This document shows positions 27,201 to 34,760 of a stretch of DNA of 64,000 nt, piece by piece (within the stretch, counting starts at the first letter, position 1; each line of letters opens with the position of its first letter). The stretch covers positions 55,248 through 119,247 of the forward strand of contig JARGPJ010000010.1 in the NCBI GenBank assembly GCA_029212615.1, written 5' to 3'. Under the pieces are notes generated by a model. That model ran no database searches and was not told the origin of the DNA. It was given only the letters and a program-made list of their open reading frames with translations. The translations under genes and the position numbers were made by a program. Source of the DNA: Verrucomicrobiales bacterium. Lineage in GTDB: Bacteria > Verrucomicrobiota > Verrucomicrobiia > Verrucomicrobiales > DEV007.

Positions 27201-28416
27201 TGATTCCGCTGTCGTCAAATCCGATCGCGCTCACACCATCTGTCTCAATGACACCTGAATTGAGAAAAGTTCCATTAAAATCACGATCGACAAAGATTGC
27301 CTCTACAGCTCCGGATGAGATGACCCCGCGGTTGGTAAAGGCCCCCTCAAATCCGTTATTGAAGGAGATCGCCCTGACATCTTCAGCTGAAATATCCCCG
27401 CTATTCACAAAGGATCCCTCAAACTCCTCATCGAAATAGACCGCATCTCCATCTTCTTCACCCGCTTTCGTTATCGTTCCCGTGTTTTGAAAGGTACCGG
27501 TAAAGCGAACACTAATGTGAATGGTAGGTTCGTCACCTTCCGCTGAAATGACCCCATGGTTGATAAATGAGCCCTCAAAATCATTATCCACAAAAATCGC
27601 CTCTTCCCCTTCTTCGGTCGTTGATTTAATGGTTCCCGTATTAAGAAAGCTCCCCTTGAAATCGTCGCCGAAGTATACAGCCTCGGCACCTTCAACTGAA
27701 ATGACTCCACGGTTTATAAAAGAGCCCTCGAAATCATAGTTGACCCTGACCGCCGCGTCACCACGATCACTGATTGTTTTAATCGTCCCCGTATTCAGGA
27801 AGTCCCCTTTAAAGCGACCGCCAGTGAAATAGACAGCTTCATCATGTTCAGCCATGATGAGTCCGCGGTTAATGAAGGAGCCCGTAAACTCATCACCTAT
27901 TTCAACCGCCTCTTGACCTGGCGGTGTTAACGAAATTATTCTACCCGTGTTCAAGAAGTCCCCCGTGAACGTGTCCCCAATGTCAACACCCTCGCCGTCT
28001 TTAGTGGTGATAGTCCCGCTGTTTACAAAAGACCCGGTAAAGCTCCCACCAAACTCAACCCCACTCCCGGGAATCGACTCGATAAGCCCGGCGTTCGAAA
28101 ACGTCCCTTCGAAATCACCACCAATATATACACCATGGTCGCCACCGAAAATTGGACCATCTACCGAAACAACCGAACTGGAAGTGAAAACCAGATTGAT
28201 CGGAAAAGGGAGAGGCGCCGTGAAGTCAACTCCATTCTCCATGCTTGTACGTATTTCCCCACTGAAGCGAATCTCATCCCCGGCAGTCAACCCGGGCGGT
28301 GTGGTGATCGTGCTCATCGAGTCACCTACATGGATGACCCTTTGACCAAAGGAAGCGACGGGAGTCAGGAAGAAAACGGTGCAGATCAAAGAAAAGCTTT
28401 TAATCAAATTACTCAT
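25717..28416 (-). CDS. Autotransporter 1 (type Va), beta-repeat passenger
   Basis: This 899-residue protein has a signal peptide (MSNLIKSFSLICTVFFLTP), a short N-terminal domain (about 26-100) and twelve repeats of the form F-x-G-x-F-x-N-x-G-x-I (about 102-390). A linker follows, with a glycine-rich hinge (RSGGGGSLAS), then a C-terminal beta-barrel of about 260 residues ending SLSASFEF with the terminal phenylalanine used for BAM insertion. The repeats should stack as a beta-solenoid displayed on the cell surface. Its 3' half is nearly identical to that of the neighbouring gene, while the passenger is clearly diverged. The ligand is unknown. It lies 202 bases downstream of autotransporter 2 on the same strand. 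Confidence 0.85.
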   Translation of the reverse strand: MSNLIKSFSLICTVFFLTPVASFGQRVIHVGDSMSTITTPPGLTAGDEIRFSGEIRTSMENGVDFTAPLPFPINLVFTSSSVVSVDGPIFGGDHGVYIGGDFEGTFSNAGLIESIPGSGVEFGGSFTGSFVNSGTITTKDGEGVDIGDTFTGDFLNTGRIISLTPPGQEAVEIGDEFTGSFINRGLIMAEHDEAVYFTGGRFKGDFLNTGTIKTISDRGDAAVRVNYDFEGSFINRGVISVEGAEAVYFGDDFKGSFLNTGTIKSTTEEGEEAIFVDNDFEGSFINHGVISAEGDEPTIHISVRFTGTFQNTGTITKAGEEDGDAVYFDEEFEGSFVNSGDISAEDVRAISFNNGFEGAFTNRGVISSGAVEAIFVDRDFNGTFLNSGVIETDGVSAIGFDDSGIRMTNDGGRITGTRLAVDFAGGDTDLTLSGPSHIEGVLQGAPGTNDVLTFADIRGISDEKRAELIALAEDDNPGLTSVVLFGEEISWNEFEDVRVDLASLESYEDLLGPGLQGFGEALDHVLMLNDEFREFLKGLNDLSEDELNRAASTTSGQVLASGIDDFVQQQDAQLFSLFTNEFSTLRGDRSGGGGSLASNERTGFFTREVQVGVTVQEPLDTAHVFVAGYVGNASQDSTLIRSGSNVDNTSVIFGRTDHVSNEWMLGIWGGYVDNEARVDSYGSLLKNEAGYVGVNANYLSDDLFANFLLGYGFHDQFSNRRDFRGDAFEGDAVGNQGLLQAQVGRDYYFGESAGLKASPYLGFAVSALSMGGFVEDSPAISRLRFDAETTVSAQSVVGVNLSGYRATTHGWIKPKFDASWWHEFASADDYGVALATPGFLNAFQVSSPAANRDRAMIQVGLEFGFDSWESVTFDATYFGSFGEDDYSSHGGSLSASFEF
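27247..28113 (-). repeat. Passenger repeat array of autotransporter 1 (12 units)
   Basis: Twelve units built on F-x-G-x-F-x-N-x-G-x-I encode residues about 102-390. Unit length is about 21-27 residues, with long and short units often alternating. DNA identity between units is modest. Confidence 0.85.
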
Positions 28417-28486
28417 GGTGGCGGGACAGGGTCTGCTCAGGGTAAGGCAGATGATCTTTCTACTGAATTGACAGAAGCATTATTTA

Positions 28487-28514
28487 TCTAACGAAGACTA
28501 ACTAATATCAAGCT
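28487..28514 (-). promoter_or_regulatory. Shared upstream element of autotransporter 1
   Basis: On the minus strand this reads AGCTTGATATTAGTTAGTC and continues to TTAGAT. Its counterpart at 31361-31389 differs at few positions. It lies 71 bases from the ATG (73 in the other copy). TTGATA could be a -35 box, with a -10 in the following GATAAATAAT. Confidence 0.55.
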
Positions 28515-28617
28515 AGATTTCACCACGATCCCCATGATAACCGACCTCATGAGGTTTCCCGGAGGGCAAATCCGAAAACTGACATCGTGCAAACAAAACA
28601 AAGGGATATCGACAAAG

Positions 28618-30102
28618 ACTAAAACTCGAATGAGGCGCTGAGTGATCCACCGTGAGAAGAATAGTCATCCTCTCCGAAGCTGCCGAAGTAGGTGGCATCA
28701 AAGGTCACGCTCTCCCATGAATCAAATCCGAACTCAAGGCCGACCTGGATCATCGCCCGGTCTCTGTTCGCAGCAGGACTGCTCACCTGAAAGGCATTGA
28801 GGAATCCGGGCGTCGCGAGGGCTACTCCGTAGTCATCCGCCGAGGCAAACTCATGCCACCATGAGGCATCAAATTTCGGCTTGATCCACCCATGGGTCGT
28901 CGCACGGTAGCCACTGAGGTTCACCCCGACCACGCTCTGCGCAGAGACGGTGGTTTCGGCATCAAAACGAAGACGGCTGATTGCCGGCGAGTCCTCGACA
29001 AACCCTCCCATCGACAAGGCGCTCACGGCGAATCCCAGATATGGTGAAGCTTTTAACCCGGCACTCTCGCCAAAGTAATAATCACGACCCACTTGCGCCT
29101 GGAGAAGGCCCTGGTTACCGACCGCATCCCCTTCAAAGGCATCCCCGCGGAAGTCACGTCGATTTGAAAACTGGTCATGAAATCCGTAGCCGAGAAGAAA
29201 GTTGGCAAAGAGGTCGTCACTCAGGTAGTTGGCATTCACTCCGACATATCCGGCTTCGTTCTTCAGCAAACTTCCGTAACTGTCCACGCGTGCTTCGTTA
29301 TCCACATACCCTCCCCAGATGCCGAGCATCCACTCGTTACTGACATGGTCAGTGCGACCAAAGATAACGGAGGTGTTGTCGACATTGGATCCGCTTCTTA
29401 TCAGCGTGGAATCCTGTGAAGCGTTCCCGACATAACCGGCAACAAAGACGTGTGCGGTATCCAACGGCTCCTGAACCGTTACACCGACCTGAACTTCGCG
29501 AGTGAAGAAACCGGTCCGCTCATTTGAGGCAAGGGAACCGCCGCCTCCTGATCGATCTCCGCGCAGTGTGGAAAATTCGTTCGTGAACAGGGAAAAGAGT
29601 TGAGCATCCTGCTGTTGCACGAAGTCATCAATTCCACTGGCAAGGACCTGCCCTGAAGTGGTACTCGCGGCCCGATTGAGTTCATCTTCACTCAGGTCAT
29701 TCAGGCCCTTCAAAAATTCACGAAACTCATCATTCAGCATCAGCACGTGATCAAGTGCTTCACCGAAACCCTGCAGCCCGGGACCCAGCAGATCTTCGTA
29801 TGACTCGAGTGAGGCCAGATCGACGCGAACGTCTTCGAACTCGTTCCAGGAGATTTCTTCACCGAACAGGACCACACTGGTCAACCCCGGGTTGTCATCC
29901 TCAGCGAGAGCGATCAGCTCAGCACGTTTTTCGTCGCTGATACCGCGAATGTCAGCAAAGGTCAGAACATCGTTCGTTCCGGGAGCTCCCTGCAGCACGC
30001 CCTCGATGTGACTCGGACCGGAAAGGGTCAAATCCGTATCACCCCCGGCAAAATCTACCGCAAGGCGGGTTCCTGTGATGCGCCCACCATCATTGGTCAT
30101 TT
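28618..30102. repeat. Near-identical 1.48-kb block, copy 2
   Basis: This is the partner of 25716-27200. Identity stops within the codons just upstream of M-T-N-D-G-G on the passenger side and one base past the stop codon on the other side, so the block is confined to coding sequence. Confidence 0.93.
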
Positions 30103-31288
30103 CGATTCCGCCTCCGGAGAATTTGATCGCGGTCATACCGCCCGTCTCAATGACACCTGAGTTGAGAAACCTCCCATCGAAGTCCTCCATTGAAATCGCC
30201 AGATTCTCCCCACTCATGACAGTTCCTTCGTTGAGGAAAGTCCCCGTGAAACTGCCATTGAAAAGGATAGCTTCATCCTTTTCAGCTGAAATGACGCCCT
30301 GATTGGTGAATGACCCCTCGAAGGCTTCATCTACTTCGATCGCTTCATGCCCCTCGTCGGTTGTTACTCTAATCGTCCCGGTATTGAGAAAGGTCCCCGT
30401 AAAAGTCCTATCGAAATAGACAGCTTTATCACCTTCAGAAGAAATGACCCCGTGATTAGTGAAAGACCCGTCGAAATCATCATTAAATTCGATCGCTTCC
30501 AAACCTCTATCTGTTGTTGATTTAATGGTTCCGGTGTTAAGAAAGGTCCCCGTAAAAATGCCATTGAAGAACATAGTTTCAACACGTTCAGTTGAAATGA
30601 CTCCGCGATTGGTGAAAGACCCGTCGAAATCTTCACTAAATTCGATCGCTCCCAAACCTCCATCTGTTGTTGATTTAATGGTTCCGGTGTTAAGAAAGGT
30701 CCCCGTAAAATAATCATCAAAGTAGATAGTTTCATCATCTTCAGCTGAAATGATTCCGCGATTGATGAACGAACCCTCAAAATCACCATCCACTTCGAAC
30801 GCTTCCTCACCGTCATCGCTCAACGAAGCAATCGTGCCCGTGTTTAAAAATGTTCCCGTGAAATCCCCCTGAAAGTGAACAGCCTCTTCTGCTTTCGAGC
30901 GAATGGTACCGGTGTTACTGAAAGACCCGTTAAAGTCACCTTCAATTTGAACTCCTTCCGAATGACTCGATTCAATGAGGCCCGCATTTGAAAAATCTCC
31001 CCTGAAATCATCATCGACATATACAGCTTCATCGCGAGCAGAAACAACTGAACTGGAAGTAAAGATCAAGCGCGTCGGGAAAGGGAGAGACGAAAAGTCG
31101 ACCCCTCTGTCCCCGGGCGTACGTATTTCCCCACTGAATCGGATTCTATCTCCGGCAGTCAACCCGGGCGGGTTGGTGATCGTAGTCGTCGAATCCTCTA
31201 TCTCGATAAGCGTTTGAGCGAAGGAATAAAAGGTAGAGAGAAGGAGAACGATAAAAATCGAAGGTAAAATCTTACTCTTGGTGCTCAT
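28619..31288 (-). CDS. Autotransporter 2 (type Va), paralogue of autotransporter 1
   Basis: This 889-residue protein has the same plan as its neighbour: signal peptide MSTKSKILPSIFIVLLLSTF, N-terminal domain, twelve F-x-G-x-F-x-N-x-G-x-I repeats (about 94-380), glycine-rich hinge and a C-terminal barrel ending SLSASFEF. From M-T-N-D-G-G onward the protein is identical to autotransporter 1. The N-terminal domain is only moderately similar, and the repeats differ in sequence while keeping number and order. The middle repeats form a 51-residue double unit. The pair arose by tandem duplication, and the barrel half appears homogenised. It has its own upstream element. Confidence 0.85.
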   Translation of the reverse strand: MSTKSKILPSIFIVLLLSTFYSFAQTLIEIEDSTTTITNPPGLTAGDRIRFSGEIRTPGDRGVDFSSLPFPTRLIFTSSSVVSARDEAVYVDDDFRGDFSNAGLIESSHSEGVQIEGDFNGSFSNTGTIRSKAEEAVHFQGDFTGTFLNTGTIASLSDDGEEAFEVDGDFEGSFINRGIISAEDDETIYFDDYFTGTFLNTGTIKSTTDGGLGAIEFSEDFDGSFTNRGVISTERVETMFFNGIFTGTFLNTGTIKSTTDRGLEAIEFNDDFDGSFTNHGVISSEGDKAVYFDRTFTGTFLNTGTIRVTTDEGHEAIEVDEAFEGSFTNQGVISAEKDEAILFNGSFTGTFLNEGTVMSGENLAISMEDFDGRFLNSGVIETGGMTAIKFSGGGIEMTNDGGRITGTRLAVDFAGGDTDLTLSGPSHIEGVLQGAPGTNDVLTFADIRGISDEKRAELIALAEDDNPGLTSVVLFGEEISWNEFEDVRVDLASLESYEDLLGPGLQGFGEALDHVLMLNDEFREFLKGLNDLSEDELNRAASTTSGQVLASGIDDFVQQQDAQLFSLFTNEFSTLRGDRSGGGGSLASNERTGFFTREVQVGVTVQEPLDTAHVFVAGYVGNASQDSTLIRSGSNVDNTSVIFGRTDHVSNEWMLGIWGGYVDNEARVDSYGSLLKNEAGYVGVNANYLSDDLFANFLLGYGFHDQFSNRRDFRGDAFEGDAVGNQGLLQAQVGRDYYFGESAGLKASPYLGFAVSALSMGGFVEDSPAISRLRFDAETTVSAQSVVGVNLSGYRATTHGWIKPKFDASWWHEFASADDYGVALATPGFLNAFQVSSPAANRDRAMIQVGLEFGFDSWESVTFDATYFGSFGEDDYSSHGGSLSASFEF
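30149..31009 (-). repeat. Passenger repeat array of autotransporter 2 (12 units)
   Basis: Twelve units. A 27-residue type (FTGTFLNTGTIKSTTD...) alternates with a 24-residue type (FDGSFTNRGVIS...), giving a 51-residue, 153-base period. Two adjacent periods (around 30498 and 30651) still share about 40 bases of near-perfect DNA identity, so expansion here is recent. Confidence 0.87.
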
Positions 31289-31360
31289 AACGGCGGAATT
31301 GAATGTCGCTCAGTGAGAGCCTGACGATCGCATAATGACAGCGATATGGTATCTCTACCC

Positions 31361-31389
31361 ATCTAAGGTGACTTAACTAAAATCAAGCT
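31361..31389 (-). promoter_or_regulatory. Shared upstream element of autotransporter 2
   Basis: On the minus strand this reads AGCTTGATTTTAGTTAAGTC and continues to TTAGAT, 73 bases before the ATG, matching the element before autotransporter 1. The surrounding bases are not conserved, so this segment may be under selection as a promoter or regulator site. The rest of the 298-base gap to the next gene shows nothing else. Confidence 0.55.
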
Positions 31390-31586
31390 GAAATACCATA
31401 AATTCCGGCCTCATTGACAAGCTTTAACCTTCCGCAAACCCGGAAAAATCCACATCATCAACACGGCTCCGGGCACTCTCCCACCTAAACCCTCGTCCTG
31501 AGCCGAACGCCTCACCAACTCTCTCGTGATGAGACGAGACCGGAAAAACCGCCGCAACTTTCCCCACTGCCCAAGGTTTCACGCAC

Positions 31587-33680
31587 ATGCCGCTTTTCGC
31601 CCTCGCCATCTTCCTGAGTGCTTTCCTGCTCTTTCAGGTTCAACCATTGATCGCCCGCTACATCCTGCCCTGGTACGGCGGGAGTCCCGCGGTCTGGACA
31701 ACCTGCCTCCTCTTCTTTCAAGTAGGCCTGCTGGGCGGCTATGCCTATGCGCACGGGCTTGTCAGCTTCCTCCGGGATCGCCCGAAGTGGCAGGTGGGCA
31801 TTCACTTCACCCTGCTCGCCCTCTGCTTTCTGCTCCTTCCGATCACGCCGGATGAATCGCTGAAACCGGAGGGGGAATCCTCGAATCCCGTCCTTGGAAT
31901 CATCAAGTTACTGGCGAGTACGGTGGGATTTCCCTACCTGCTTCTCTCCGCCTCCGGCCCCCTCCTCCAGCACTGGTTCGGCGACGCCTTTCCGGGACGC
32001 TCTCCCTATCGCCTCTATGCGATCTCCAATGGGGGATCCATCCTCGGGCTTCTCACCTACCCCTTTCTCTTTGAGCCGCTTCTTGCCGTGACTCAACAAA
32101 CGAAAATCTGGTCGCTTGCGTTTGTATTCTACGCCTTGGCGGCAGTTACCTGCGGGGTCTTCCTCCTGCGAAGAATCCCGGCACAGGTCACGGGAACGAA
32201 AGAGGAACTCTCCACTCCGGAACGCCCCCCCTGGCTCGACCGGATTCTCTGGGTCGCGTTTGCCGCCTGCGGTTCGATGCTGCTGCTCTCCCTCACCAAC
32301 CAGATGTGTCAGGACGTCGCGGTGGTTCCCTTTCTCTGGGTGCTCCCCCTTTCCCTCTACCTCCTCACTTTCGTCATCAGCTTCGATCACGATCGATGGT
32401 ATCGACGCTTTATCTGGTTTCCCGTGTCAATCGTGGCGGTCTGGGGCGTCGTTCACCTCATCAACCAGCAGTTTGCGCTGGAGGAAATGTTCCTCATCCA
32501 ACAGGTCTCAATTTTCCTCGGGGCGATCTTCTGCGGCTGCCTCATTTGTCATGGAGAGATGGTTCGAATCAAACCGGCGACCCGCTACCTGACAGGATTC
32601 TATCTCGCGATCTCCCTCGGCGGCGCACTCGGGGGACTTTTTGTCAGCCTGATTTCGCCGTTGATCTTTGACGGCTACTGGGAACTGCACGTCTCGCTTC
32701 TCTTCCTTGCCTTTCTCGGCGCTTTCACCCTCCTGCGTGAACTCAGAAAATCGAAAGCTGAAAAGCTCCTCATTCTCACCACCGGATTGTCCCTTGTCCT
32801 CATCGCCTTCCTCGCCAACGGGCTTTGGAAACATGTGAAGGAAAGCCGCGAAGGCTGCCTCGCCACGATGCGCGGCTTCTACGGCGTCTTGCGGGTTTAC
32901 GAAGAGAATGTCCTGACACCCGACTATTACCGGGCACTTTACCACGGTCGCATCAGCCACGGTCGCCAATACATGGAGAAACCGTGGACCGGTCTCGCCA
33001 CGACCTATTACAATGAAGAAGGCGGCATCGGAGCGGCCATGACGGTCCATCCGGCCCGCTCCGGAAAGACGAAAAAGCCCATGCATATCGGCGTCGTCGG
33101 GCTCGGCGTCGGCACCGTTGCGACCTACGCAGAACCGCAGGACAAGGTCACCTTCTACGAAATCAACCCGCAGGTCGAAACCATGGCCCGCGAGCACTTC
33201 ACCTTTCTAAGTGACTGCAAAGGGGAAGAAAAGGTCATCCTCGGCGACGCGAGGATTTCGCTCGATCACGAACTCAACTCATCAGGATCACAGGAGTTTG
33301 ACCTCCTCGTTGTTGATGCGTTTTCAGGAGACTCCATTCCGCTTCACCTCCTCACCGAAGAAGCCTTCGAACTCTACTTTCAACATTTGAAAGCGGATGG
33401 CATCCTCGCGGTTCACATCAGCAACCTTCATCTCGACCTGAGCGATCCGGTGAGGAATCTCGCCAGTGCCTTCGATCACCACGCCTTTCGGGTTGAATAT
33501 TCACCTGACTACGACAACTACCACTCGCACTACTCTGACTGGGTTCTGATTTCAAAGAACCCGGATCTGGACCTCACCCTTGAAGACGCCGGATTCTTCG
33601 GCGAATGGGCCAATGAGAAGCCGAAGGATATTCTCTGGCGCGACGACTACTGCAATCTTCTCCAGGTCGTGATGTGGTAG
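31587..33680 (+). CDS. Membrane-anchored spermidine-synthase-like protein (fused MFS/spermidine synthase type)
   Basis: This 697-residue protein has about ten membrane helices in residues 1-420 (starting MPLFALAIFLSAFLLFQVQPLIARYILPW) and a C-terminal SpeE-like Rossmann domain at about 470-690. GVVGLGVGTVATYA is the glycine loop; YEINPQV is the acidic residue after strand 2; VDAFSGDSIPLHLLTEEAF replaces the catalytic D-x-x-D segment of true spermidine synthases. This fused family is common in PVC bacteria and its reaction is not established; an aminopropyl-transfer role is doubtful. It is followed by an imperfect hairpin and the convergent SDR gene. Confidence 0.82.
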   Translation: MPLFALAIFLSAFLLFQVQPLIARYILPWYGGSPAVWTTCLLFFQVGLLGGYAYAHGLVSFLRDRPKWQVGIHFTLLALCFLLLPITPDESLKPEGESSNPVLGIIKLLASTVGFPYLLLSASGPLLQHWFGDAFPGRSPYRLYAISNGGSILGLLTYPFLFEPLLAVTQQTKIWSLAFVFYALAAVTCGVFLLRRIPAQVTGTKEELSTPERPPWLDRILWVAFAACGSMLLLSLTNQMCQDVAVVPFLWVLPLSLYLLTFVISFDHDRWYRRFIWFPVSIVAVWGVVHLINQQFALEEMFLIQQVSIFLGAIFCGCLICHGEMVRIKPATRYLTGFYLAISLGGALGGLFVSLISPLIFDGYWELHVSLLFLAFLGAFTLLRELRKSKAEKLLILTTGLSLVLIAFLANGLWKHVKESREGCLATMRGFYGVLRVYEENVLTPDYYRALYHGRISHGRQYMEKPWTGLATTYYNEEGGIGAAMTVHPARSGKTKKPMHIGVVGLGVGTVATYAEPQDKVTFYEINPQVETMAREHFTFLSDCKGEEKVILGDARISLDHELNSSGSQEFDLLVVDAFSGDSIPLHLLTEEAFELYFQHLKADGILAVHISNLHLDLSDPVRNLASAFDHHAFRVEYSPDYDNYHSHYSDWVLISKNPDLDLTLEDAGFFGEWANEKPKDILWRDDYCNLLQVVMW

Positions 33681-33720
33681 CGAACAGGGAGCCCTGACCG
33701 GCCTTACCCGGGCAGGGTGG

Positions 33721-33754
33721 ACTTCTCACTCCCTCGAAAGCTGGAGGGAGAAGT
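33721..33754. terminator. Possible bidirectional terminator
   Basis: An imperfect hairpin, ACTTCTC...GAGAAGT with inner CTCCC/GGGAG pairing, lies between two convergent genes. A second GC-rich repeat (GCCCG...CGGGC) lies beside it. There is no T run, so this is tentative. Confidence 0.35.
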
Positions 33755-33787
33755 ATTCCCTTGTCCGCCCGGGGCAATGCCCGCCCC

Positions 33788-34555
33788 TTACTTTGTCTCG
33801 TAGGGCCAGTGCGTTTTTGTCCAAAGGCCGCCATCGACATAGATCGTTTGGCCGGTCACGAAGCTGGACCCCTCCGCTGCGAGATGAACCACCATGTTCG
33901 CTATGTCAGCCGGATTCCCGACGCGATTCATCGGAGTCAAAGGAGACCAAGTGCCGGCATAATCATCAGATTCGTCCTTCGTCCGCTCAATCTCAATCGC
34001 ACCGGGCGCGACGCAATTCACCCGGATTCCGTACTGCCCCAGCTCACAGGCACTGACGCGGGTGAGCTGTTCGAGACCGCCCTTGGATGCACAGTAGTCG
34101 ACCAGGTTTAAAAAAGGCTGCTTGTTGGCACCGGAACCGATATTCACGATCGATCCTCCCCGCCCCTGATCCTTCATGACACGACCACCGACCTGGGTGC
34201 ACAGAAAACTCCCTTTTAAGTTGGTCCGGATCGTTTTATCCCAGTCCTTTTCATCCAACTCTAACAAGGGAGCAAAAGTCTGCCTGCCCGCATTATTCAC
34301 GAGGCAATCCAAGCCCCCTAACTCAGCAACTACCGCAGAAAACATCGCCTCGACGTGCATTTTGTCTCCCACATCTCCCGAGACGGTGAAACAACGTTGC
34401 CCCTTCGACTCGACCACCGCCTTGGTTTCCTCGGCACCGGCCTCATCGCTGTAATAGTTCACCGCGACGTCCCAACCGGCATCCGCGAGCCCGTAGGCGA
34501 TTCCACGACCGACTCCCTTGCTGGCACCGGTGACAAAAGCAATTTTTGATTCCAT
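33788..34555 (-). CDS. Short-chain dehydrogenase/reductase (classical SDR)
   Basis: This 255-residue Rossmann oxidoreductase has TGASKGVG for cofactor binding, NNAG, and the active-site pair S...YCASK. GQTIYVDGGLW near the C-terminus matches the glucose-1-dehydrogenase or FabG-like group, which reduces or oxidises carbonyl/hydroxyl groups with NAD(P). No Arg/Lys-rich extension or membrane part is seen. Neighbours do not indicate the substrate. It is divergent from the DUF1592 gene, 205 bases away. Confidence 0.92.
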   Translation of the reverse strand: MESKIAFVTGASKGVGRGIAYGLADAGWDVAVNYYSDEAGAEETKAVVESKGQRCFTVSGDVGDKMHVEAMFSAVVAELGGLDCLVNNAGRQTFAPLLELDEKDWDKTIRTNLKGSFLCTQVGGRVMKDQGRGGSIVNIGSGANKQPFLNLVDYCASKGGLEQLTRVSACELGQYGIRVNCVAPGAIEIERTKDESDDYAGTWSPLTPMNRVGNPADIANMVVHLAAEGSSFVTGQTIYVDGGLWTKTHWPYETK

Positions 34556-34760
34556 GATCCGCCACTTTCGCAGAACAATTGCTCCTCTGCAGCAATGAAT
34601 TCAAACCGATTTCACCTTCCTTCGCGGCACACCACCCACCGCCCCTCCTTGCTGTTCAGTTGAACCCTGTTTCCAGAGGGGGCCGCCCCCATCGCTGTCG
34701 CCTCCTCTCACATTGACACCTTTCCGTTGAATTTGATAAAACGAGGTAACCTTCTCCCTC

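Noticed and set aside
25716..30102. Insertion sequence explaining the 1.48-kb repeat
   Set aside because: The repeat has no transposase or terminal inverted repeats and coincides with the barrel-coding half of two genes.
27247..31009. Regular repeats read as a CRISPR array or satellite
   Set aside because: The repeats are in frame, encode F-x-G-x-F-x-N-x-G-x-I units and lack constant repeat/spacer lengths.
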